Shown piece by piece: positions 1 to 8,387 of a stretch of 64,000 bases of DNA. Origin of the DNA: Methanoculleus sp. 7T. Lineage in GTDB: Archaea; Halobacteriota; Methanomicrobia; Methanomicrobiales; Methanoculleaceae. The DNA lies in the NCBI RefSeq assembly GCF_023195915.1, contig NZ_JALPRP010000001.1, positions 310,001 through 374,000 on the forward strand, read 5' to 3'. The translations under genes and the position numbers were made by a program. Every line of letters starts with the position of its first letter. Positions within the stretch are counted from its first letter, which is position 1. Below the pieces are notes generated by a model, which worked only from the letters and a program-made list of their open reading frames with translations, did not search any database and was not told the DNA's origin.

Positions 1-639
1 ATCCCCATCCCATCCTGCTACGATCCGGACTCCGGAAACGTGACTCCCATCAACATCTCCCGTGCCAGTTTCAGGAATTTCGACCGGGAGAACGTATCGG
101 TGAGGATCGAGGACGTCAACGGAGTCCCGATGCTGAATATCTCGGCCGACCGGATCGACCCTATCTACGAGAACCGCATCGAACCGATAGGGATTAGGCC
201 CGGGGAGAACGAGTCGAATCTTCCCGAGCCGACCCATACCTACTCGAACCGGTACTCGGAAGAAACCCCGGTGCTGGTTGAGATGGAACTCTCCATGTTC
301 GACACCAGTCCCGGCCACGAGATTAACACCAGAATGCCGATAGGAAACGAGCCCCTTTTTGCGCCATACCGGATTGTCGGCAATCTCAGCAGTTCCGAGG
401 ATTACGTGAGCCCCGGGGCTTCCGGGTATATCGTTGAGGTGCCGTATATCCTCTCGTTCGACGCCGACGACGATAACGTCCTCACCATCTCATCCGATTT
501 TCAGGGAGTGAACCAGTGGTGGGTTCTTGGCTGGCAGTCAAACTCGTACCATGAGAGAGTGCGCTATGAGTTTAGAGGTCCGTGCAACGGCACCTATCCG
601 GTGAGGGGCGTTCTCGTAACGGGCGAGGGCGTGTACTGA
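1..639 (+). CDS. 3' part of a hypothetical, probably extracytoplasmic protein
   Basis: The reading frame is open from the first base of the window to the stop at 637-639, so the true start lies outside and the GTG at 40 is probably internal. At least 212 residues are visible. They are rich in Asn, Ser, Tyr and acidic residues and show many N-x-S/T sequons (for example NISR, NVSV, NISA, NESN, NLSS, NGTY), which is usual for archaeal secreted or surface-layer-associated proteins. No transmembrane segment or catalytic motif is visible in this part. I do not recognise a family. It is followed 159 bp later by the deaminase gene on the same strand. Confidence 0.6.
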   Translation: MPIPSCYDPDSGNVTPINISRASFRNFDRENVSVRIEDVNGVPMLNISADRIDPIYENRIEPIGIRPGENESNLPEPTHTYSNRYSEETPVLVEMELSMFDTSPGHEINTRMPIGNEPLFAPYRIVGNLSSSEDYVSPGASGYIVEVPYILSFDADDDNVLTISSDFQGVNQWWVLGWQSNSYHERVRYEFRGPCNGTYPVRGVLVTGEGVY

Positions 640-797
640 CGCTCCACCGGCCGCCGGCGGTCTGGGCATTACCAAGAGAACACGAAAACGCCTCTTTTAA
701 CCTTGCACCGTGGAAGATCTATTATGAGCAAAAACCCAAGCGGGCGCAAGTTGTCGTTTCCCGCAGGCCGCTGCCTGCCGCCGGAGGAGGGACGGCC

Positions 798-1328
798 GTG
801 ACGGACCGGCACCCCGCCTCGTCCGATGCGCCGCCCGTACCGCCCCGGGCCTCCCGAATCGAATGGTACATGAATATCGCGGCCGAGACCGCCCGGCGGT
901 CGACCTGCATCAGGCGGTGCTACGGTGCGGTCGTGGTCAACTCGGCAGGAGAGATCGTCTCTACCGGGCACAACGGTGCGCCGCGCGGGGAGACCCACTG
1001 CGACGAGTTGAACACCTGCATCCGCAAGCAGTACAACATCCCTTCCGGCGAACGCTACGAGTTCTGCCGCTCGGTGCACGCGGAGATGAATGCACTCCTG
1101 CAGGCGGGACGGGCCGCGGCCGGCTGTACGCTGTACCTAGCCGGGTTCGAGCGCCTGACGGGGACACCTTCCTACGACCCGCCCTGTCTGATGTGCTCGA
1201 AGATGCTGGTGAACGCCGGGATCGGCAAGGTGATGGTCAGGACACCGGAGGGGTTGCGGGAACTCGACCCGCAGGAACTCTACAGGCAGCACCTGGATGA
1301 CGTGATCGCAAAGGTTTCGGGGAACTAG
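798..1328 (+). CDS. dCMP/cytidine deaminase-family protein
   Basis: Zinc-dependent deaminase of the cytidine/deoxycytidylate family, expected to deaminate a cytosine (deoxy)nucleotide in the cytosol; dCMP to dUMP for dTMP synthesis is the usual role. The zinc site is visible as VHAEMNAL (His ligand and catalytic Glu) followed by PPCLMCSKML (two Cys ligands). The Cys/His-rich stretch between GAPRG and the HAE motif is typical of ComEB-like dCMP deaminases. I take the GTG at 798 (176 aa) as start because a strong ribosome site, GGAGGAGGG, lies at 782-790 and the longer in-frame extension looks non-coding. The exact substrate (dCMP versus another cytosine compound) cannot be read from the sequence. 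Confidence 0.85.
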   Translation: MTDRHPASSDAPPVPPRASRIEWYMNIAAETARRSTCIRRCYGAVVVNSAGEIVSTGHNGAPRGETHCDELNTCIRKQYNIPSGERYEFCRSVHAEMNALLQAGRAAAGCTLYLAGFERLTGTPSYDPPCLMCSKMLVNAGIGKVMVRTPEGLRELDPQELYRQHLDDVIAKVSGN

Positions 1329-1384
1329 CGTACGCATGGCGGAACAAAACCACCTCACCGAACACAAAAAAGATACTCGGGTCC

Positions 1385-2458
1385 CTACTGTTCCACGAGA
1401 ACGACCGGCTTGATCAGGTCTCTCGGCTTCTCCTTCATCAGAAGAAGAGCCTCCTCCAGTTTCTCAAAGCCCTTAAAGACGTGCGTCGCCATGAGCGAGG
1501 GGTCCATGCGCCCGTGCATCACGACCTCGGCCAGCCTCTCCATCCGCACCCTCCCGCCGGGGCAGAGCCCGGTCATGATGTTCTTGTCCGCCATGCCGTA
1601 TCCCCATCCTATCCGGGGGAGGGGGAGGGTGTCTTCGTCGCCGATGCCCTGGCCGAAGTAGTTGATGTTCGAGATCGTCGATCCCGGTTTGGCTACGTTT
1701 ATCGCATCCATCAGAATATCGGGGCCGCCGCCGGCGACGATCACCGCGTCGACGCCCGCTCCCCCGGTTGCATCGAGGATCTGCTCTACGGTGCTCCCGT
1801 CCTTGTAACTGACGATATCGGTAGCGCCGTACTCCTTCGCGACCTTAATTGCGGCAGGCCTCGTGCCGACGGCGAATATCCTTCCGGCTCCCCGGAGTTT
1901 CGCACCGGCGATGGCGGACAGCCCGACCGGCCCGATCCCCAGGACAGCCACGGTGGCCCCGAACTCGATCTTAGCGTTCTCAGCGCCCATGAAGCCTGTA
2001 CTGAGCATATCCGGGAGCATAACCCCCGCCTCGAGGGACATCCCCTCCGGCAGGTGCGCGAGGTTGTAGTCCGCGAGGTTCACGTGGAAGAACTCGGCGA
2101 AGACGCCGTCCTTCGAGTTCGAGAACTTCCAGCCCCCGAGGGGTCCGCCGGTCTGCGAGGGGTACCCGCGCTGTGCGGCTTCCGTCTCCCAGTCGGGGGT
2201 GATCGCCGGGACGATGACCCGATCGCCGGGTTTGAAATCCCTGACCTCGCTTCCCACCTCGTCTACAACCCCGAGAGCCTCGTGCCCCAGGATGAGGTCG
2301 TGCCGGTCCCCGAGCGCTCCTTCCCAGACGGTGTGGATGTCGGAGGTGCACGGTGCGAGCGCCAGCGGTCTCACGATGGCATCTTGTGAACCGCAGGCCG
2401 GCCTGTCTTTTTCGATCCACCCGATCTCTCCGATCTTGAGCATTGCCAGACCTTTCAT
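1385..2458 (-). CDS. zinc-dependent NADP-type secondary alcohol dehydrogenase
   Basis: 357 aa, close in length and sequence to the thermoanaerobacter/clostridial isopropanol dehydrogenases, which interconvert secondary alcohols and ketones with NADP(H). The catalytic zinc ligands are visible: Cys in APCTSDIHT, His-Glu in ILGHEALG, and Asp in MLPDMLSTG. The Rossmann glycine motif is GIGPVGLSA, and the VGTRP segment matches the Arg-containing NADP-phosphate pocket of this group. The start ATG at 2458 has AGGAGGA just upstream; an in-frame extension to 2713 is rejected. Some methanogens use 2-propanol as electron donor for CO2 reduction, so that is the likely role, by inference. It lies downstream of, and co-oriented with, the methyltransferase. 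Confidence 0.9.
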   Translation of the reverse strand: MKGLAMLKIGEIGWIEKDRPACGSQDAIVRPLALAPCTSDIHTVWEGALGDRHDLILGHEALGVVDEVGSEVRDFKPGDRVIVPAITPDWETEAAQRGYPSQTGGPLGGWKFSNSKDGVFAEFFHVNLADYNLAHLPEGMSLEAGVMLPDMLSTGFMGAENAKIEFGATVAVLGIGPVGLSAIAGAKLRGAGRIFAVGTRPAAIKVAKEYGATDIVSYKDGSTVEQILDATGGAGVDAVIVAGGGPDILMDAINVAKPGSTISNINYFGQGIGDEDTLPLPRIGWGYGMADKNIMTGLCPGGRVRMERLAEVVMHGRMDPSLMATHVFKGFEKLEEALLLMKEKPRDLIKPVVLVEQ

Positions 2459-2513
2459 ATTTTCTTCCTCCTTTCGGCTAGGCAGTGGCGGCAGGACATT
2501 ATATAAGTAGAGG

Positions 2514-3110
2514 TCACCGTGAGGCGCAGGGATCCCGGCAGTCCTTCCGTGCGGCGATAACGGAGAACCCTGCCCGTGAGTCGATCGTTGCGACGCGAAA
2601 CCCCGTGCACCCGAGGAGGTGACGGACTTCGCCCGATGCATAAAAGCGGGCGCGGGAGAGGAACCTGAGTTTACCTCTCTCGTGCAGGTATTTTGGGGCA
2701 ATCTCTCCTTCACGTTCGATAAACCCGAGGACGAGCGTTCCCCCGGGGACGAGGATCCGGTGAAGTTCCCGAAATACCAGGACCGGGTCGTCCAAGAAAC
2801 AGATGACCGTCACCATCAAGACGGACGAGCACGACCCGTCCCTGATCGGGATCGCCTCTCCCCTCCCGCGGATCACCTCGATCCCCCGCCCGCGTGCCAT
2901 CCGGGCGAGGGCAAGCGAGGGCTCAAGCCCGAGCGTAATCCCGAGGGGGGCGGCAAACCGCCCTGACCCGACCCCCACCTCGACGGCTCGGGAGTCAGGA
3001 CGGGGGAAGAGACGCCGGACCCGGGCCAGTTCCGCGTGGTACTCGGCGCGGTGCTCCTCGAACCAGCGGTCGTACTCCTCTGCGAACCGCTCGAATACAT
3101 CCTCAGGCAT
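2514..3110 (-). CDS. class I SAM-dependent methyltransferase
   Basis: 198 aa protein with the class I AdoMet fold. Motif I is AVEVGVGSGRF near residue 42, an acidic residue follows at the end of beta 2 (LGLEPS), and the post-motif region DGSCSSVLMVTVICFLDD resembles Methyltransf_11 proteins. The N-terminal FERFAEEYDRWFEEHRAEY is typical of small-molecule or quinone/polyketide-type methyltransferases. The acceptor substrate cannot be told from sequence. It is the first member of a short minus-strand run that ends with the alcohol dehydrogenase (55 bp gap). Confidence 0.85.
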   Translation of the reverse strand: MPEDVFERFAEEYDRWFEEHRAEYHAELARVRRLFPRPDSRAVEVGVGSGRFAAPLGITLGLEPSLALARMARGRGIEVIRGRGEAIPIRDGSCSSVLMVTVICFLDDPVLVFRELHRILVPGGTLVLGFIEREGEIAPKYLHERGKLRFLSRARFYASGEVRHLLGCTGFRVATIDSRAGFSVIAARKDCRDPCASR

Positions 3111-3122
3111 TCGCGTTCCCCG

Positions 3123-3440
3123 TCAATGTCCATACAGGTGTTCTTGCACCCGCCTTCCAACCGCCTCCTCTCTCCGTCTCAACAGGGAGAGGTCAGCCGC
3201 TCCCTCCCGGTAGGATGAGAAGAGGAGGTAGAGGAAGTCCACCGTCAGGTCCATGACCTCCTTCTTGAACCTGACCTCGACGGTGGTGTCGCCGGCAAAC
3301 CCCTTGATGGAGAACCAGTCGGGCTTCTCGAATTTGTAGAACCCCTCGCCGATGTTGGGGAGGGCTTCCACATGCCCGAAGTTCCCGAGGTAGGCGAAGA
3401 AGCCCTCCGGTACCGGGGCGTCGAGGAGGAACTCCTTCAT
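3123..3440 (-). CDS. conserved hypothetical protein, about 105 aa
   Basis: A soluble protein of 105 aa if started at the ATG at 3440. It has a glycine/aromatic-rich first half (FFAYLGNFGHVEALPNIGE) and a helical, Arg-rich C-terminus (LLRRREEAVGRRVQEHLYG). No strong ribosome site precedes 3440. A slightly earlier in-frame ATG near 3490, inside the end of the upstream aminotransferase gene, is an alternative start and would imply translational coupling. It lies tightly between the aminotransferase and the methyltransferase, so the three may be one operon. I do not recognise the family. Confidence 0.6.
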   Translation of the reverse strand: MKEFLLDAPVPEGFFAYLGNFGHVEALPNIGEGFYKFEKPDWFSIKGFAGDTTVEVRFKKEVMDLTVDFLYLLFSSYREGAADLSLLRRREEAVGRRVQEHLYGH

Positions 3441-3462
3441 GAAGGAGCCGTCGGCGCAGGAT

Positions 3463-4632
3463 TTATGACGAACCGATCGAAGAATTCGCATTTCTTGCAA
3501 TCCCCTGTACTGCTCGTGCAGCGGTCCGGCACTCTTCGTCGGTCGTGAACCAGGAGAGGCTGAGCCGCACAGAGCCAATCCCCCCGTCGATCGCTCTATG
3601 CACGAGAGGCGCACAATGGAGCCCGGTGCGGGCGACGACCCCGTAGGCACGGGCGAGGATGAACCCCACGTCATCGTTCTCCATACCTTGGATGTTAAAC
3701 GAGATGATCGGAAGGGAGGGGTGTTCGTTGTAGACCGTGACGTTCGGTTCTTTCTTCAACTCCCGGATAAGGAACGCCGTCTGGCGCTCTGCTTTCTCCG
3801 CGATGGCCTCCACTCCGATAGATGCTATATAGTTCGCTCCGGCCGCGAGGGCCGCAAGGCCGGGGTGGTTATGGGTCCCTGCCTCGAACCGCTCCGGCAT
3901 CCCGGGGGGCTGGAAGAGCGAGAAGGAGTCGGTCCCGGTCCCCCCGTAACGGACGGGGGCGACCGATTCCGGGTCCCGGAGGTAGAACCCCCCGGTGCCC
4001 GGGATGCCGAAGAGGCCCTTGTGGCCGGTGAAGACGTAAGCGTCGACCGGGAGTGCCCGGAGGTCGACGGGGATATGGCCGGCGGTCTGGGCTCCGTCGA
4101 CGATAAAGAAGACCCCGTGATCGTGCAGGACCTCCCCGATGCCGGAGACGTCCTGCACCGAACCGAGCACGTTGCTCCCGTGGGCCGTGACCATGAGCCT
4201 GGTATCGGGTGTTACGGCCACCTCGACACTCTCGGGGCTGACGGCGCCGTCCTCAAAGGGGAGGACCGTCAGCCTGATGCGGCGCTGCCGCTCGAGTTCG
4301 TGCAGCGGCCGCAGGACCGAGTTGTGGTCGAGTGCAGTCGTGATGACGCGGCAACCGGCCTCACATCCGGCAAGAAACCCCTGGATGAGGAGGTTTAAGG
4401 AATCGGTCGCGTTCTGGGTGAAGACCACGTGCTCCGGCGGGTCTGCGGCAAGGAGGCTCGCGAGCGCCTCGCGGGCCAGCGTGACGTAATCCTCACCTTG
4501 GCTCCCGGTGGTCCTCCCCGACCCGAAGACGGGGAGGGCAAGGGACTGTCTCACGGCCTCGAGCACTTCCGGGGGTTTCGGCCAGGTCGTGGCGGCGTTG
4601 TTTAAGTAGATGATCGGCGGGCTTCCAGCCAT
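3463..4632 (-). CDS. class-V aminotransferase, cysteine desulfurase-like (SufS/NifS family)
   Basis: 389 aa PLP enzyme. The N-terminus IYLNNAATTWPKPPEV, the His of TTALDHNSVLRPL, the PLP lysine in VFTGHKGLFGIPGTGG, and a C-terminal Cys loop RTGLHCAPLVH are the hallmarks of the family, including the Cys needed for desulfurase-type persulfide chemistry. Total length and the compact GIPGTGG segment fit the EF2568-type cysteine desulfurase-like subgroup. The likely reaction is L-cysteine to L-alanine plus enzyme-bound sulfane sulfur. The ATG at 4632 was chosen because residues upstream of it do not align with the family. There is no SufU/IscU partner nearby. Confidence 0.85.
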   Translation of the reverse strand: MAGSPPIIYLNNAATTWPKPPEVLEAVRQSLALPVFGSGRTTGSQGEDYVTLAREALASLLAADPPEHVVFTQNATDSLNLLIQGFLAGCEAGCRVITTALDHNSVLRPLHELERQRRIRLTVLPFEDGAVSPESVEVAVTPDTRLMVTAHGSNVLGSVQDVSGIGEVLHDHGVFFIVDGAQTAGHIPVDLRALPVDAYVFTGHKGLFGIPGTGGFYLRDPESVAPVRYGGTGTDSFSLFQPPGMPERFEAGTHNHPGLAALAAGANYIASIGVEAIAEKAERQTAFLIRELKKEPNVTVYNEHPSLPIISFNIQGMENDDVGFILARAYGVVARTGLHCAPLVHRAIDGGIGSVRLSLSWFTTDEECRTAARAVQGIARNANSSIGSS

Positions 4633-4712
4633 GCAACGTTGAGAGGATCTGTCCTCCACGACCAAAAAGCAATCGTTCCGGGTAGAGGACCCTACAGGGG
4701 GCCGCTCCCTCC

Positions 4713-5058
4713 TCACGGGCCGCGCCGTCTCTGCAGGAGGTAAACCGGTATGCCCGCCAGCATGACCGCACTCCCGATGCGACCGGCAGCGTAACAGCGA
4801 GCGCAAGACAGCCCAGAAGACCAAGCACCGCGAGGTTCCTGCCACACAGGCTCTCCTGCTCCGTCAGGGTGTATGCAGAGATGTTCGTGATTGCGTGTAC
4901 AGAAGCACAGTGAAGGAACCGAACCCTATCGCCGCACGGAGATCCGCGAGCAGCGCCACCGCAACCAGAATCACGCCGACCGTCACTTCGGCGAGGTGCG
5001 GGACCCGATGTACCGGGCGGACCCGGGCCTGGTCGGCAGATCCCAGGCGGGGTTTCAA
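4713..5058 (-). pseudogene. C-terminal remnant of an APC-family amino-acid permease
   Basis: Three reading frames of the minus strand together spell the end of an APC-superfamily transporter. First comes a segment with VPHLAEVTVGVILVAVALL and ADLRAAIGFGSFTVLLY, which stops near 4867. Then a shifted frame continues AITNISAYTLTEQESLCGRN and LAVLGLLGCLALAVTLP. A third frame ends SAVMLAGIPVYLLQRRR before the TGA at 4713-4715. At least two frameshifts and the loss of most of the N-terminal helices make it non-functional. It lies between the desulfurase-like gene and a lipoprotein gene. Confidence 0.65.
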
Positions 5059-5501
5059 CTGCGCAGCATCGGGGAGTTGAACCAGAGCCCTTGGAGTTGG
5101 TGCGACTCGTCGCCTTTCCGGAAGACGAACCGGAGGTTCACCCCGTTCTCTCGCTCGAACTCCCCCTTGTAGGTTACGGCGACGTACTTGCCGTCATCCG
5201 TGACGACGGGGTTTGCCCGGGATTTGTAGAGACCGATCCGTGATGTGACGAATTCGCGGTTCTGCTCAAACGCGGCCTCATCCAGGGCCTGTTTCATCTC
5301 GGGGCTGAAGTCGCGGGAGTACATCGTATAGTTGTCTTCGTTGAAGCCGGCAAGGAGGTTCTCGGCGACGGGTTCCGCGTATGCAAGCACCTGCGCCGCC
5401 TCCTCGTCGGATACCACCGACTCCTGGCCCGTGCACCCGCAGGCAGCGGCCGCGAGAAGGAGCACCAGGGCGGCGAGAATCGGGATATTGGGGAGATTCA
5501 T
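5055..5501 (-). CDS. DUF3887-type lipoprotein
   Basis: 148 aa with a lipoprotein signal: a hydrophobic stretch ILAALVLLLAAAA ending in a lipobox around ACGCTG. The mature part (LLAGFNEDNYTMYSRDFSPE followed by a beta-rich C-terminus with VAVTYKGEFE) matches the DUF3887/DUF4878-like fold seen in many archaeal and bacterial lipoproteins. It is probably anchored on the outer face of the cytoplasmic membrane. Function is unknown. The stop overlaps the 5' border of the decayed permease by a few bases. Confidence 0.75.
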   Translation of the reverse strand: MNLPNIPILAALVLLLAAAACGCTGQESVVSDEEAAQVLAYAEPVAENLLAGFNEDNYTMYSRDFSPEMKQALDEAAFEQNREFVTSRIGLYKSRANPVVTDDGKYVAVTYKGEFERENGVNLRFVFRKGDESHQLQGLWFNSPMLRS

Positions 5502-5561
5502 GGTACTGATTCGGGTTGGCGGGTGATTAATCTGCGGGTTGAGGGGCTCTCACCGGTATGG

Positions 5562-5708
5562 TTATCGGTCGAAGACCTTCGCGATCCGCACACGCCGCCC
5601 GAGCACTCCCTCGTACCACTCCTGCTGCTTGAGGGCCTGCTTCATGCTCCTGATTCGGTGCCGGACCCGTGTCCCGGTCTCCGCATCAACCAGTACCAGC
5701 TTGGACAC
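5562..5708 (-). CDS. small basic protein, 48 aa
   Basis: A 48-codon reading frame starting at a GTG (5706-5708) with GAGGAGTG seven bases upstream and ending in TAA at 5562. The product begins VSKLVLVDAETGTRVRHRI and ends with RRVRIAKVFDR; it is strongly basic and has no hydrophobic segment. The good ribosome site and the coding-like composition support a real gene. I do not recognise the family. There is no obvious operon partner; the next minus-strand gene begins 61 bp further on. Confidence 0.5.
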   Translation of the reverse strand: MSKLVLVDAETGTRVRHRIRSMKQALKQQEWYEGVLGRRVRIAKVFDR

Positions 5709-5845
5709 GTCTATCACTCCTCAGTGAATGAATTGTGGGCCTCCGGCGTTACGAAGGTTTCCTTTTGAGGTAGGGTTGGTTTTGGGGGGCACAGGATTCA
5801 ACAGTGTTGGGGCCGGATCGAGGGATCCTGCCGGTGTCACCGCCG

Positions 5846-6423
5846 GGAATCCTGCTCGCAGCAGTTTGCGGGCGAGATTGACACCATTATCCGGCGGAAC
5901 AAAATTTCACCGGATACAACGGCCGTCTCCGCGGGCGAGGAAGCCGCCGCGATCGAGGCATCCCCTACCATATCGTTTTTGCCATGGCGTTTAACGGGGA
6001 GATACAGGTCGCAATCGGTTATAAGGAGAAAAACCAAAAGGGAGAGGCTAAATATCGAGTTATAGGATATTATTTTTCAGGAGGGGTCTCCACCGATGAG
6101 TTTGTCCTTGAACTGAAGGGTCTCAATCTGAACGGGATCCATGATAGTCTCCTGACGTGGTTTTATCCCCGGAGAGGGCCGCTGGTTCGAGATCTCAGAG
6201 AGGCCATTGCCCTCCGGAAGGAGACCGAGAGACAGACAGCATTGTGTGACTTAATAGATAAGAGATGAAGAGCGAGAGGCAGTTTGATGTACAAGTGCTC
6301 TTGAGCCGTGAACTTGCGAAGAGAGAGGGCAAACCTTGGCGAACTGCTGTTTCTGAACAATATCAAGGAAAATCGTTGACGAAATTCAGAACGTTTCTGG
6401 TGAAATTCTATGAGCATATCTAG
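5846..6423 (+). pseudogene. disrupted DUF4391-domain gene of the type III R-M locus
   Basis: DUF4391 proteins commonly sit directly upstream of type III mod genes. Here pieces of one are spread over frames: FAGEIDTIIRRNKISPDTT and a following Ala/Glu-rich segment up to about 5960; then, in another frame, GIPYHIVFAMAFNGEIQVAI running on through LELKGLNLNGIHDSLLTW to a stop at 6266-6268; then a 52-residue helical C-terminus from the ATG at 6265 (MKSERQFDVQVLLSREL) ending at 6423, inside the start of mod. The ATGA overlap at 6265-6268 could allow coupled translation of the last two pieces, but the N-terminal shift makes a full product unlikely. The family assignment is from remembered motifs, not a search. 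Confidence 0.55.
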
Positions 6424-8371
6424 GCCCGAAAAATTGAAGATGGATACTGCGGATGTGACCGCTGCGAATATTGAGAGGATCGCCGGAATCTTTCCGAATG
6501 TCATCACCGAGATCGGGGACGGGAATGGGAATGTACGAAAAGGGATCGATTTTGATCTCCTCAGGCAGGAGTTATCCGGGGATTATGTCGAGGGGAGAGA
6601 GGAGCGCTACGATTTCACCTGGGTCGGCAAGAGACGAGCGATAATCGAGGCGAACCGACCGATACAAAAGACGCTGCGCCCTTGCATCGAAGAGAGCAAG
6701 GACTGGGAGAATACCGAAAATGTCTATATCGAGGGGGACAACCTCGACGCCCTCAAACTCTTCCAGGAGAGTTATCTCAACAAAGTCAAGATGATCTATA
6801 TTGATCCGCCCTACAACACCGGGAACGACTTCATCTATCATGATAATTTCACGATGGACCGCGACGAGTACGACGAAGAGACCGGTGCGGTAAACGAATA
6901 CGGCCACCGGATGATTAAGAACGGGAAGGACCGGGGGAGGTATCATTCCGACTGGTGCTCGATGCTCTATCCTAGGTTGAAACTTGCCCGCAACCTCCTA
7001 AGCGAGGATGGGGTGATCTTTGTCTCGATCGGCAAAGAGGAGATACACAGTCTGATCGGAATGCTCAACGAGATCTTCGGTGAAGACGCCTTTAAGAACA
7101 TCATCGTCATCCGGCGGGGCATTAAAAACGTACAGGCTCAGTTTGAAACTATCGATGCCTTAAACCACGGCCATGAATATCTTCTCTTCTACTCGAAAAA
7201 TCCCGACTATCGATTTAAAAAATACTACATTGCCTTGGAATCCGAGGATGGGGAGGACGTCGAATCCACGGGTTCCTGGAACAATCACTGGAGGGGTACG
7301 GATCGACCGACGATGAGATATGAAATCTTCGGCATCACGCCGGAAAGAGGACAATGGAGATGGAGTGAAGAGAGAAGCCTGAAGGCAATCGAGAACTGGA
7401 ACGCATTGTGCGAGGAATTAGGGAACGACCCCGAGATCAAAGATGTTGACGAATGGGTAAAAAACAATGAAACAGTTCGGAATGCGAAGATAGACTTGCT
7501 GCGCTTGTCCAGAAATAATAAACCCGAGCATTATATTAGACCTGCGGAGGGAAAACTGGCGAGCGACCTCTGGTTAGATCTGAAACCCAACGGAAACCAT
7601 CAGCTGAAGAGACTGTTTCCAAAAAAATTATTTGATACTCCAAAATCCATCGATTTACTTGTACGATTGATCGAATTGTCGGATGCAGGCGATGATAGCA
7701 TCATCCTCGACTTCTTCGCCGGTTCTGCCGCCACAGCCCACGCCGTCATGCAACTCAATGCGGAAGACGGCGGCCGCCGGAAGTTCATCATGGTGCAGTT
7801 GCCCGAGCCATGCGATGAAAAGAGCGAGGCCTACAAAGCCGGGTTCAAAAACATCTCTGAGATCGGAAAAGAGCGTATCCGCCGCGCCGGGGAGCAGATC
7901 AGAAAAGAGATCGAGGAAGAGAACCGGCAGGCGAAACCTGGAGAGGAACCAAAATTCGTCCCCGATATCGGCTTCAGGGTCTTTAAGGTCGACGAGACCA
8001 ACATGAAGGATGTCTCTTACTCGGCTGCAGAATACTCTCAGGAGACGATTGAGGGTCTGGTTGACAACGTCAAAGAGGACAGAACCGACCTTGACCTGCT
8101 GTATCAGGTGCTGATCAACTGGGGCCTGCCCTTGGACCTCAAGCACGAGATGGAAGAGATAGATGGTTATACCATCCATATCGTTGATACCGACGCCCTC
8201 ATAGCCTGCTTTGAGCCGAACATTCCCGAAAGCGTGATGAGAAAAATTGCAGAGAAAAAGCCGCTGCGGGCCGTCTTCAGGGACGGGTCATTCAGGAGCA
8301 GCCCCGGAAAACTCAATATCGAGGGGATCTTCAAAACGATTGCGCCGGAGACAAAGTTACGGGTAATCTAA
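6410..8371 (+). CDS. mod: type III restriction-modification DNA methyltransferase (Mod)
   Basis: 653 aa N6-adenine methyltransferase of the beta class, in which the catalytic motif comes before the AdoMet motif. Motif IV DPPYNTGNDFIYHDNF lies near residue 135, and motif I DFFAGSAATAHAVMQL near residue 435. The region between (target recognition) contains charged, variable sequence. With Res it should form the Mod2Res complex that methylates one strand of an asymmetric site and supplies sequence specificity. The ATG at 6410 overlaps the preceding broken gene by 14 bp; a second in-frame ATG lies at 6440. Res starts 16 bp downstream, so the two are one operon. It appears intact. Confidence 0.93.
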   Translation: MSISRPEKLKMDTADVTAANIERIAGIFPNVITEIGDGNGNVRKGIDFDLLRQELSGDYVEGREERYDFTWVGKRRAIIEANRPIQKTLRPCIEESKDWENTENVYIEGDNLDALKLFQESYLNKVKMIYIDPPYNTGNDFIYHDNFTMDRDEYDEETGAVNEYGHRMIKNGKDRGRYHSDWCSMLYPRLKLARNLLSEDGVIFVSIGKEEIHSLIGMLNEIFGEDAFKNIIVIRRGIKNVQAQFETIDALNHGHEYLLFYSKNPDYRFKKYYIALESEDGEDVESTGSWNNHWRGTDRPTMRYEIFGITPERGQWRWSEERSLKAIENWNALCEELGNDPEIKDVDEWVKNNETVRNAKIDLLRLSRNNKPEHYIRPAEGKLASDLWLDLKPNGNHQLKRLFPKKLFDTPKSIDLLVRLIELSDAGDDSIILDFFAGSAATAHAVMQLNAEDGGRRKFIMVQLPEPCDEKSEAYKAGFKNISEIGKERIRRAGEQIRKEIEEENRQAKPGEEPKFVPDIGFRVFKVDETNMKDVSYSAAEYSQETIEGLVDNVKEDRTDLDLLYQVLINWGLPLDLKHEMEEIDGYTIHIVDTDALIACFEPNIPESVMRKIAEKKPLRAVFRDGSFRSSPGKLNIEGIFKTIAPETKLRVI

Positions 8372-8387
8372 AAGGCGGTCTTTCGGG

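Noticed and set aside
582-797. N-terminal extension of the deaminase upstream to 582
   Set aside because: It overlaps the preceding gene, has no family similarity, and a strong ribosome site precedes the GTG at 798.
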